This document shows, piece by piece, positions 23,770 through 33,807 of a DNA stretch of 64,000 nucleotides (position 1 is its first letter; the number at the start of each line of letters is the position of its first letter). The notes below the pieces were generated by a model. It was not told the DNA's origin. It searched no databases and saw only the letters and a program-made list of their open reading frames with translations. Origin of the DNA: Rhabdophis nuchalis (taxonomy: Eukaryota; Chordata; Lepidosauria; Squamata; Natricidae); the NCBI GenBank assembly GCA_039707465.1, contig CM077643.1, forward strand, positions 328,107,419 to 328,171,418. The letters run 5' to 3'. The position numbers were made by a program, and so were the translations under genes.

Positions 23770-24860
23770 TCATCGGTTTTACGTCACAGGTTCACCCTGC
23801 CCAGCCCAACAGTTCCCAGTGGGGATTAGCAGCCAGCTGCCTGCTTTTTCGTCATCTTTAGCACCGCGTCTTTCATCGGCGGAAGAGAAGACCCAAGGAG
23901 GCTATTCAGCGTACCCGGGAGTGTGCCTGGAAGAGACGGAAGCGGCCGCCCGAGGCGCGCCGGGCAGCACTAGCGGGCGCCCCTTATAATAAAAAAAAAA
24001 GCTCGCTGAGGAAAATCCACTAGGCGAGCGAGAGCGGCTTGAGTGAGGTCAGCAGCGGGCCGGCCAATGAGCGGTGCGTTTGGGAAGTGCCCGCTCCTGG
24101 CGTGCGGCTGAAGGGGGCGGAGAGGCCGAGGTGGATGCGGTTCGCAACGACGGCTCGGACATTCCGGCACTAGGCAGGGAGCGTGGGGACGTGGCCCGGA
24201 GGGGAAGAGAGAGGGAGAAGAAGAAGAGGACTGGACTCCTTCGCTTGTTTCCGCTTGGACTTGACGGAGAAAGAGAGCCAAGCGGAAGCCTTTTGCCTCT
24301 CCCAGGCACACACAGGTGCAAGCCGCGTCCAGCTGCCGGAGGCGATTAGCGCGCGCTTGGAAAGCCGAAGAGCCCCTGATCGGGGCGCCTGCTCGCCTCG
24401 CCTGAGAGGAGGGAGGAAGAGGAAGAAGAGGAGGAGAGGGGAGGTTGGGGGGGGGATCTCGTTCTCCTGCCTTTGCCTCAGCCTTTTTGGCAGCGCCTCT
24501 TCGCCTACCACCTGGAGGACGCGCGCCCCGGCTCAGCCACCCAGCCAGCCAGGTAGGAGTTTCCTTCTCGGCTCGGAGTCTTAAAAAAAATCTCTCGTTT
24601 CGGGAGAAGCTTTTTGGCGCGAGGTTTTGCGCGCCCGCTTAGCTCGCGCTCCCCGTTCGGAGGTCCCAAAGTTTCGGGCGAGACTCACTTCGGGGCGACC
24701 GCGCCAGAAGGAGCCGCTTGGCGGAGACGAGTTTAAAAAGTCGACCCCGGGAGCGGAGAATCCCCGCTCCGAAGCCCGAGAGAGTTCCTGAAAGCCGAGG
24801 GGAAAAAGGACAGCTGGAACGCCCCGTTCGGAGCGCGCGTCGTTAAAAAGTCCAGCGCAA
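23770..24860. promoter_or_regulatory. CpG island, probable host promoter (plus strand)
   Basis: This is the only long, CpG-dense, GC-rich stretch in an otherwise AT-rich window. Within it are a CRE-like TTACGTCA (near 23779), a TATA-like CTTATAATAAAA (near 23981), a CCAAT box (24063-24067) and a GC box GGGGGCGG (near 24113). Restriction-type CG words such as GGCGCGCC are frequent. A plus-strand transcript starting around 24010-24150 is likely; a bidirectional promoter is possible. The gene it serves could not be identified because no coding exon is recognisable downstream. Confidence 0.65.
24130..24552 (+). other. Candidate non-coding first exon with splice donor
   Basis: The GC-rich transcript region ends at a strong donor, CAG/GTAGGAG, with the exon boundary at 24552. 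Before it is a GCCAGCCAG repeat. No initiation codon in this interval opens a frame with a recognisable protein; the open frames are low-complexity products of high GC content. A 5' UTR exon followed by a very long intron would fit the gene-free DNA downstream. The start is not determined; RNA evidence is required. Confidence 0.4.
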
Positions 24861-25133
24861 AAAACAGCTCGCGTTTTCGCCGGATTAGCTCAGGAATCCT
24901 TGGGGTTTCCTTTAGGTTAACTCTTACTCGGTGTCGGTTTGCCGGCGTGGCGTGGCGAAGAGGCGTCCAGGTTTATCTGCTTTGCTCCTTCGGTTTATCC
25001 AGGTGTGAATGTAAGCGCCGAAACGGCTGTGCTTCCTTTTAGGGCAATCGCGAGGATTATGATTTTAAAGAGCCTATTTTAACCTTGGGGTTGGATTCCC
25101 CCCCTCCCCCCAAAAACCCCCACAGTTTTAATA

Positions 25134-25269
25134 GGGCATTTTAGACTATTGGACGGGGAGAGGGGGAGCGAGTGTTATACACTGTCGGGGAGTGATTCCT
25201 TAAATGCCGCCACCCCGACAGTGTATAACACTCGCTCCCCCTCTCCCCGTCCAATAGTCTAAAATGCCC
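25134..25269. repeat. Perfect 57-bp inverted repeat with 22-bp spacer
   Basis: The left arm (25134-25190) and right arm (25213-25269) are exact reverse complements over 57 bases. The arms begin and end GGGCATTTTAGAC and contain the GC-rich core GGACGGGGAGAGGGGG. The spacer has AAATGCCGCCACC, which resembles the sequence at the outer end of the right arm, AAATGCCCACCAC. No target duplication flanks the structure. It may be a templated fold-back mutation, a MITE, or an assembly artefact. Confidence 0.9.
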
Positions 25270-28200
25270 ACCACTTTTCAGTTTCGAACAGTTGCGAATA
25301 CTGATAATAAATCACCTTACATCACGTTGGAAAGAACCTTTCTACGTTTACTTGCTATGTAAATAATACCGTACAGGTAACTATGCTTACCTGTTTATCG
25401 CCGCTTTCCTCCCACCCCAAACAGCCTGGCTTTCATAATTCATTTAAATTAGTTGTTAAGGAGAGAGTCTCGTCTCATTTGTCGAGTTGACCAGGTGTGC
25501 TTTTAAGGACCAAATGGATTTGTCTGATACATCTTTGTAAAGTTGCCTTACCTGAGATGTACCCTCCTTGCAAATTGGTATGCAGCCTCTGTAATGACTC
25601 TCAAATTGGGGGGGGGGGGGGGTAGAGAATGGGGTGAAAAATGGTTCTCCATGTACTGAGTCAGAGACAGGGTGGATTCATTGGTGGGCTTCAAATGACC
25701 TGTGGTGCTCCCCCCCCCCCTCAAATCTGGATTCATTTTTAAAGGGCAAGATAATATATCTCTGAAGAGACTGAGCTCAACATAAGGAAGCCCTCAGTTC
25801 AAATCGCTTGTGAGAAGGATACTTCCTTTCAGAGTCTTTACCAGAGTTGTCAATCAAGATTCAGTGGTGCTGTAAAGACTAACAAATTTATCATATCAAT
25901 TTTTTTGGTAGACTGCAAACCACTTTATAAGGGTTTTAATTCTCCCTCTTTCCCTCCCCCCCCCTGCCTCCCTTCCTCCCTCTTCTCCTCCCCCTCCTCC
26001 CCACACACTAAAACAGCTATATGCTCTGGAAACTGTAAGGATTATGTGTGCTGGCTTCTTTACGAAAATGTATATAGTAAAAATATCCTTATTAATGTCC
26101 ATTCTAATATATTGCTTTTACATGTTCAAAGTGATCATCTTAAAATCCTTAGTCATTTCTTATTTGTTACTCTTGGATTAAAATAACATGGCAACAATGT
26201 GGGGTTCTAGCAGACTTTGTTATCTGTTTATCACTTGCACTTTCCTAAACTCGTATTTTCTGTCTAGACTGACATTCATCATTGTTACTTAATTCAGAAC
26301 CCCCTCTTTGGTAACAGATTCCACATTCTGTGACTCAGTGGCTGTTTGTGCATAATACTGACCCACAAGCTGCTCAGTCACAGTTTCATTTAGAAGGATG
26401 TGTAAATTCTACCTGCACAGTTTTTTATGCAGTTGGGTGAAACCAGGATTTTTTGGGGGGGGAAACCATTGTTAAGGTAACCATGAATGTGTCATGCAAT
26501 ACACTGCTTGTATTTTTCATGTAATTTAGACTCAAAGATTTGTAGAATCAGAATTTCTAGGGTAGATGCAGTAAATTATATTTTTCTGCTGAAAATATTT
26601 TAAGAGTAAGTTACTTGCAAAATAATTATATACATACTACATCCCATGTGTATTTGTGCTACTTCTAAAGCACAAAATTCCAAATATGTACAAAAATATA
26701 TATCTTCCCATGTCAGATTGTTTATGTCATCCTATGTTATCCAAATACTTTTTAGGAAAAAGAATTAACTTTGATCTCATTTTAAATTTCTCCATAAAAA
26801 GACATCTGAACTCTCCAAAGATAATGAAGTCCTAAGCACAACACTTAGTAGAAAGTGACTGTACATGCGTCTTATTTTTTAAATAAATATGTTGCTACAG
26901 CTTATGAATACTTTCAATTGTTTTTGTTTTTTTTAATAAAAAAAACTTGCTTTGAAACTTATAGTGGAATTTCACTGTGTTCCTCAGTTTGAAATATTAA
27001 AGTGACTGAATGTACTGAAGTCTGATTTTGTTTGCATCTGGATATTTAATCAGACATAGTGTGTGGTTTGCTTAAAATGGTTTGGAATAGAGCTGGAACA
27101 CAAGATATTATCTCAATCCTTATGGCCAGTTATATGACATGATGAAAAAAAAAAAACTCTTGCATGCTGGCTGTTCCTATTAGTAATTTGGAAAGTTAAA
27201 CTGATTCACATAGCCTGTAGTGCAACTTTTCTACCTCTTCAATATTTTATTCCATTTTATCCCATTAAAAGCTCAAAGGGTAAAATGGATAATAAGTAGT
27301 GGGAATAAGGTTATTGCTTTAGAAGTTCAGAATTTAGGCTCTCCTTATGCCTATAAGAAGACTTATTTTCCCTTTAAATTAGATACAGCAATAGGAAATT
27401 AGTAATTTCATCTACTAGTTTAACAATAAATAGAGAAAAATAATTCAACCTTTTGGAATTATTTTATATTTGAATCAGTTATACTCACACTTAAATGTTG
27501 GGAGGTTTTCGAATTTGCTTAACTGGCTGTTCTTGAAAACCTCAGCGTTGTATTTTTCTTGAAATCACATGAAATATAATTTATGACAGCTTGGTTAGGA
27601 TTTTTACTTTGTTCACTATTCTTATGTGAGTAGTAATATTTTGTAATAGTTCCTAAGGCATCATCTGTAATAGTTATAGAATTTGGCATTGGCTGGAAAA
27701 TTCTTTTAGTGTGAAGAATAACATTTGCTGCTAATCCTGGGTAATAAAGAAAGCAGTAACTATAAATAGCTATTAGTGTACATGGACATTTGCATTTTTA
27801 GATGTATCAAATTATTTCAAAGTAAACTGCCTATTTTATAATGCCTTGCCTGTTATCATTCAACTCACTTATTATAGCATTTGCCCATCTATCTTTTCCC
27901 CAAATATATTTATACTAGCCCATTAGCCTGTGTTATCTCACCCACTTCTTGTGTTTAGCCAGTTGTTTTTATAAAACTGGTGAAAAGGTTTCTGAAACAA
28001 TACATTTGAGGATGGATTGCTAGCTTTAACTGAATTAAGGTATATTTACAGTCATGGATAGTGTTGGAAAAAGCTAAGAAATAGCTAACCATCTCTGCTT
28101 GAGAATCTGATCAAGAGAAGCTCATCTTTTCCCTCAAGAATTGGTTCTGTTGCTGAACTGCTGGTAATTATTATTTTTTCTTAAGTTTTATTTACCATTC

Positions 28201-28985
28201 AGTTGGAATCAACCTCCCATGATTTAAGTCCCCCCAGCCCCTTCCATATTTGGTAGCCTGAAACATAATAAAACAGATCTTCACCACCTATTCAGATGAA
28301 TTCTGTCATATTCCATCTCAGTTGCTTTTTCTAAAGCCTAGAAATATCAAATTCACTTCATTTTTATTAGTCTTAGATTCTTAATTTCTAACTTTTTTGC
28401 CATTCTCTGATCTAACATGGTTTCTTGGATCCTTCTGAAAATGGGATGCTACAGTCTCTTTATTTAAGGTGATATCTGATGCTGTATGCAAGATAAAATG
28501 GAACTATTAATTTTCTGTGATTTGGAAATTTTAACTTTTTAGAGATCTAAGATTACATTTGCCTTTTTAGCACCACACGCCCCTGCCAATTTCTAGTCAG
28601 TTTATGACTAGGGTTACCAGAAGCTAGATTACTACTTGAAGTTACCAAAGAAGGAGTTTTCTTTATCTCTTTTCAGATAGAAATATCTGTGTGAACTTTT
28701 TAATTCTAGATCTCTTCACTCTAAAAATACATACATAGATCTGCATACACAAATACTCCATCTGTAAGTATTTGATTTTCTGTTTCCTAAATGAAATTGT
28801 TATTTTTTTAAAGATCTTTTCTCTTAAAATTCATTGTTATTTTCAGCCCACTTTTCTAACAAGGCTATTTTTTGTATTTTCTTTCTGTTTACCTACCCAA
28901 TTTTGTATCTTCCATAAATTTAATGAGTATTCCCATTATTTTTTTACTTAAAACATTAAAAAAGATGTTGATAATAGGTCCCAGG
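25270..28985. other. Unassigned, mostly unique DNA
   Basis: About 3.7 kb with no recognised gene or transposon. It contains a run of about 16 G near 25607-25622, a C-run near 25709 and a pyrimidine tract at 25938-26002. If the promoter call is right, this is probably first-intron sequence. Conserved non-coding elements cannot be judged from one sequence. Confidence 0.5.
25938..26002. repeat. Polypyrimidine tract
   Basis: Almost uninterrupted C/T run on the plus strand (TCCCTC/CTCCTC units). Low complexity; it creates a glycine/glutamate-rich artefactual frame on the minus strand. Confidence 0.85.
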
Positions 28986-28991
28986 ACCAAA

Positions 28992-29060
28992 TGAGTCCCT
29001 TTTTGGGAGATAGGGCGGGATAGAATATTAGATTTACTTTATTAAAGTAAGTAAATAATC
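28992..29060 (+). repeat. LINE 3' tail fragment (CR1/L2 type)
   Basis: TGAGTCCCTTTTTGGGAGAT followed by AGGGCGGGATAGAATATTA is the 3' hairpin and tail of the LINE seen at 10397-14200. Only about 45 bp of the element was retained, followed by a TTTACTTTATTAAAGTAAGTAA palindromic stretch. Confidence 0.75.
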
Positions 29061-29312
29061 TAGTTCTCCATTTGATATCTCACTCTAGTGTGATAAAAAA
29101 AACCATGGATAAATACTCCTTCAGCAAAGTGTTCAGCTCAGCTAGAGGTTTACCCAACTGCACTCTAACCCACTTAAGGATAACTTAACTTGCTTTCCTA
29201 ATTGTAATGTGTGCTTTTGAACTTAAACATACTACACTTACAGTATTCTCGCAATCTACTCAAGTTACACATAGAAGACAATATTTGTACCTCAGGGTTG
29301 ACGTAGGTGCCC

Positions 29313-29452
29313 TCTGAGCTTGGCTGTTTTCTAACAGATACTTCATTACCTAGCTATGTAACATTTTCAGTATTCAGCAGAGCACTGAGATTCAGAGCAC
29401 TGAAAGTGTTACCTAGCTGGTTAATCAAATGTCTGCAAGAAAACAAGCTCAG
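29313..29452. mobile_element. Penelope-like mini-element with inverted ends
   Basis: The left arm GAGCTTGGCTGTTTTCTAAC...CATTACCTAGC (29315-29356) and the right arm GTTACCTAGCTGG...CTGCAAGAAAACAAGCTC (29407-29452) are inverted copies of one terminal repeat. They match the two ends of the Penelope-like fragment at 21555-22400 with almost no interior. It has no coding capacity. Confidence 0.5.
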
Positions 29453-29812
29453 GGAGTACCACCAACATTACTACTCAAGTTACCTGATCAAAGCATGGAT
29501 TAGTCTGATAAGACCTGGTTTTGGAAAATTCAGGATGAATTATTAATGATATTTGTAGATATTTTTTCTTAAGTTTTCCCCTAAAATCTTCACAGATATT
29601 TATGTCAGATTAATTTGTTTTTCTCTTGGTATATTTTTTCCTCTACAACTTTTTTTTTTGAAGATAAAGGCACCAGTACATTTATTTTACAGTTATTATA
29701 TCTTCCAGTTATTTTAGTCATTCTTGCTTCTTAAAGAGAATAGGTTTGAGCAAAGCATTCTATTGAAGCATAATAACCGGAAGTAACCTTCTATCTTGAA
29801 GATGCTTTGCAT

Positions 29813-29989
29813 CAGTGGTGGGTTTCAAAAAAATTTAGAACCTACTCTGTAGGTGTGGCCTATTTTGTGGGCATGGCTTGGCAGTCATGTGACTGGGTGG
29901 GAGTGGCCAACTTGTAAAATGTGGTGAAACTCATTTAACAATGCTCTTGCTTAGCAACCAAAATTTTGGGCTCAATTGTGATAATAAAT

Positions 29990-30071
<82 letters not shown>

Positions 30072-30291
30072 TTCCTTCCTTCCTTCCTTTCCTTTCCTTT
30101 CCTTTCCTTTCCTTTCCTTTCCCTTCCCTTCCCTTCCTTTCCCTTCCTTTCCCTTCCTTCTTGTTGGGTCACCGGCAGCGGTGGGGCAGACTTACTTCCG
30201 GGTCCGCTGGTGGAACCTCCTCTCACCGGCTCTCTAAATTTCACCATCTGGCTCTCGCGAGTAGGTGCAAACCTGCAGAAACCCACCACTG
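29813..30291. mobile_element. hAT non-autonomous element (CAGTGGTGGG family) with internal microsatellite
   Basis: The ends are CAGTGGTGGGTTTC and GAAACCCACCACTG, exact inverted repeats. The 8-bp duplication CTTTGCAT is perfect (29805-29812 and 30292-30299). The interior contains the family blocks GTGGGCATGGC and GGTGCAAACCTGCAG. Between them a pyrimidine microsatellite of about 170 bp has expanded. The frames through the microsatellite (F/L/S repeats) are artefacts. Confidence 0.9.
29990..30160. repeat. Compound pyrimidine microsatellite (CTTT)n (CTTC)n (CCTTT)n
   Basis: Three consecutive phases: perfect CTTT units, then CTTC units, then pentamer CCTTT/CCCTT units. It lies wholly inside the hAT element at 29813-30291. 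Confidence 0.95.
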
Positions 30292-30299
30292 CTTTGCAT

Positions 30300-31559
30300 A
30301 TAGCAGCTACTTCCTTTGACCTGATGCCACTGGTCAATATGGATAAGCTTTGATACTTAGTGTGGCAGAAATGTTATGTATGTTGTATGAAGCAGACAAG
30401 TAAAGCACACCAACTTTGCATGTTTTTAGAATGCACACAACAAAAATGATGAACTTCAAATGAGTGCCATTTCTGATTTTTCACTGAATAATTTATATTG
30501 TTCTTAGTTTAGTTGTTCTCTTGCTTACTCGTGCAGTGTACAAGTCCTTACAATTTTTAATTTCTGATTCTAGTCCTTGGAGGATTCATTGTGAAGACCT
30601 TCTGATCACTATACTTTGGGCAGATATATTATCCCTGGTCTTTTTGAGGTATAGCCTGTATCTCATGCCAGCAATCCTCTAATATAGAACATGATCTCAG
30701 GAAGAAAATCTCTTCTACTGAAACTATTTCTTTCATCTTTAGAATATCTTCAAAATTCCTTGGTTCTGGTTATCATGTTCACCCACTAGACCTGATCCCT
30801 TTTTTGCTTGTGGAGAGTTGCTTCCTCTATCAAGTCCTATTGTAGCATCTCCTCTGTTTGAATTAATTAAATTTTTATCAGCTGAAATATGGCTAAATGA
30901 ATAAAAAGGAAATGACATAAACCCACTTGTAACAAGGAATGAAAGATATAGGTCTTATTTTGGACACTGTCCAAAATGACCAAATTAGTTGCTTAATTGT
31001 AGACTTCAAATATGCTGGACTACCACTTCACAAGTTATAACCACCATGTGAAATTGTAATTCAGAAGGCTTTACATTGGTAACAATATGATTTTCAGAAT
31101 GCCAAAGTGAAACTGTACCAATCAAGCAGTGTTATCACAACGTCAAGTGATAAAAGGTGACTGTATTTTGTTATGCCATAATTATGTATTGATATTTGAT
31201 TTTCTTTATCTGGCTTTCTTTTCTAATTGTTGTTCCTTGTGCCTTTAGTAATAATATCAAAACTGATATATGTTTTGGTAATTACCTTAGTGAAATCAGA
31301 ATTAATCCTTTCTCCTGAAACATAATTTAAAATGAATTCAGTGCAGTTTTCATATGCATGATATGAAGTATACATACAGACTCTTATGTGTGATTTTAAA
31401 ATGGCATAAACCATTTCCATATAATATAAAATATTTTAAGGGCTATGCGAATCTTTGAAAAGATGCTTTGATTTGACAAAGCTTTGATAAAACTGTGTAA
31501 CTGAAGCAGATTCATGAACTGAAGTAGAGACAACTCTTCCATATAAATAATTGACTCAT
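30300..31559. other. Unassigned AT-rich DNA
   Basis: No supported gene or repeat. Confidence 0.5.
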
Positions 31560-31712
31560 AGAGTTGGAAGCAAACTTAGAGGTTTGCTATCTGTTTGATG
31601 CAGGGTCTCTTAAGAGCACCTCTACCATGTCCATCCAGCCTCCAGTGGAGGAGAATCCGCTACTTCATGAGGCAGCTAGGACACTCCAGATTCTTTGCTG
31701 TCTTTTGAAGAT
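31560..31712 (-). repeat. CR1-type LINE 3' fragment, minus strand, diverged
   Basis: AGAGTTGGAAGC at the lower end corresponds to the inverted CR1 3' terminus (GGTCCCTTCCAACTCT in element orientation). The rest keeps the sense of CR1 C-terminal and 3' UTR sequence, with heavy divergence. Confidence 0.5.
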
Positions 31713-32330
31713 ATTGATAGATTGAATGGCTTTTGTGCTGCTTCTGGGTTATTGCAAACAATAAGCAACTTATTTCTAAGAATGCTGAAGGAGAGCGGAG
31801 CAGAGTGATTGAGTCTCTAACATTAGTAGGTACAAACAGATATTATATCCCCCACTTAACTCTGTTTATTGGAGCTCTTTTGTGGTGGCAAAGCAAATGC
31901 TGCTTTCATTTGATTTCTTGGGTTTCAGTTTCTTAAGGTGGTAACCACAAATCATAATTTCAGACTTTCTACTATTAATGAAAGTACTACAGAGTTTCAT
32001 GCTTGTCCTGCCAACTTAAATTGGAGTAAAACACAGTTCTCTGAATATAGGCTCATGACTAACCAGTGTAATCCACACTCTTGTGCCAACCCTTATGCTT
32101 AATTTATGTAAGATTAGGGTAGGTTTAAATATCTAAGCAATGAGTAAATGCCAGTACGAGCTTGCAGATATTGGCTCAAATCTTCATTGCTTGTAAGAAT
32201 GGAAGGAAAACAGTGATGATAAAGGCAATGAATGCCATTCACTCCTATTCAAGTGACCCTCTTGCTCTTCGTTATAATACCCTGCTAATAGAAAACAATA
32301 TAGAAAACAATATACATAGCTCAAGGTTGA
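31713..32330. other. Unassigned AT-rich DNA
   Basis: No supported gene or repeat. Confidence 0.5.
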
Positions 32331-32339
32331 ATTGTGTAG

Positions 32340-32645
32340 TCCCTGATTTTCTCCAAAGTTGGTTGTTTGAGATATTTCATGACCTGACTAAATAACATCA
32401 TCAGTGCTAGTAAGTGTAGGATTTGCTTCCCATTTAAACACACTAGCTTGCTTTTCCAGTATTGGTAGGGATATGGTTTTCTCCTTGGTACTTCCTTATA
32501 AGTTAAACAATAGAATTGCTTAATTCTCTCATAACTATCAAGGAAGAAGCACAACCCACACCAACACTGGCAGAGCAAGCTACTTTATATAAACGGGGAG
32601 CAAACATCATCTTCAGCACTGATGACATTATGTAGTAACAGTAAA
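32340..32645. mobile_element. Penelope-like element derivative with inverted ends
   Basis: The left end shows GTTGGTTGTTTGAGATATTTC and AACATCATCAGTGCTAG. The right end, inverted, shows CAGCACTGATGACATTATG. Between them AAGTGTAGGATTTGC and GCAAACATCATC are also inverted remnants. It resembles the ends of the element at 21555-22400 with the coding part gone. Confidence 0.5.
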
Positions 32646-33180
32646 ACTGATTTCTTCCAACATAAACATGATCTAGCATGCTGAGGTTTTGACTGCTGGT
32701 ATGTCAGACTGGGCTCTGACTATTTCCTGTGGGCCACTTTAATTGCTGCAGAATCATCTCTCACTCTTGGGTCACTGGATACTACCATCATTGCCATATT
32801 GGCTTGGATCAGTTTCAACAAAGATTTTTGCTTCAGAGTTTATGCAGGTATCTTATAGGTTCAGTGCATTAGACTTGGTTTTCGGACCCAGGTTTAGTGC
32901 TCCTTTGAGAAAAGACCTGTCCTGTGCTGCACATAAAATTGATTTAAATCAGGAAGGAAAGAACAAAAAGAGTGCTAGATATAGCCCTACAAACAACAGG
33001 TATAAATGGGGGAGGGTCTGTAAGAAGCACTGGAATAGTCTTGTCTCGCTTCATTTTAGCTCCTACCACCTGTTAGTTGGACAACTGACATCATCATTCT
33101 AAGCAGTTGTATGCTTACCAGGTAAGGGAAATGAAATAAGGGAATTTCCCAATCCCTTTCCTTGGTAGGGATCTATTAAC
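32646..33180. other. Unassigned DNA
   Basis: A 119-codon frame at 32743-33102 has no domain and no codon signal that could be recognised, so no gene is called. Confidence 0.5.
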
Positions 33181-33184
33181 AGAT

Positions 33185-33312
33185 TAACAGAGTTGGAAGG
33201 GACCTTGCAGGTCATCTACTCCAAGCCCCTGCCCAAGCAGGAGACCCTACGTGTGCCTCTACCTAGGATTGAACTCACAACCTCCTGCTTGTGAGGCAAG
33301 AGCAGCTTCCCT
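33185..33312 (-). repeat. CR1 3' end and tRNA-SINE head, minus strand
   Basis: The lower part (33195-33255) is the inverted CR1 terminus, with AGAGTTGGAAGGGACCTTGC and AGCAGGAGACCCTA. The upper part (about 33262-33312) contains CCTAGGATTGAACTCACAAC, an inverted B-box region like that of the SINE at 41064-41258. They may be one composite repeat or two insertions. Confidence 0.6.
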
Positions 33313-33807
33313 ATTAATATTTTCTTCCCCAAAAATTTTTAAGCTTTGTATTCTTTACTTCATGGGTGGTAGAATAAGATTCAGCTTTAAGGAAAATTTG
33401 TGCTCATATGTTTTTTGTGTCAGTTAAGGATGTGATGTAAAGCCCTTTAACTCACCTATCTGTAAAGTCAAGGCAATATTTTTCCCAATTTACAACCAAG
33501 TCCCTTAATTACAGGGAGAATATTTCAAAGTTTAATTGTAGTGAACCTCTTTATAATATCCAAGTCAAATGTGGCAAGGTTAATGTCCTGTAAAGATTCT
33601 AATGTTCTCGCTATTTTCATCCAATTCTGCCAAAAATGATGCAGCCAACAAGCAGCTAAGTGCTTCCCATTATAGCCTACAGACTTTTAAAAAATATTAA
33701 GCAGCTCGAATCGGTATATCCTTGGATTGCAAACTTAAATTGAATTAAATCTTGAAATACATAGTCTGAATCAAATAAGGCCTGATTTGCAGAGGACTGA
33801 CATTTTC

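Noticed and set aside
24074..24642. Several 90-130 codon frames on both strands in the CpG island
   Set aside because: High GC removes stop codons by chance; products are R/E/S/P-rich low-complexity sequence with no domain.
25600..25625. G-run as a G-quadruplex regulatory site
   Set aside because: A single homopolymer G tract (and C-run at 25709) is better explained as low complexity or slippage; no spaced G-tract pattern or promoter link.
29941..30337. Long frames with F/L/S or K/E/R repeats on both strands
   Set aside because: They are translations of a CTTT/CCTTT microsatellite inside a hAT element, not genes.
32743..33102. 119-codon plus-strand frame
   Set aside because: No recognisable domain, and no splice or promoter context; consistent with chance.
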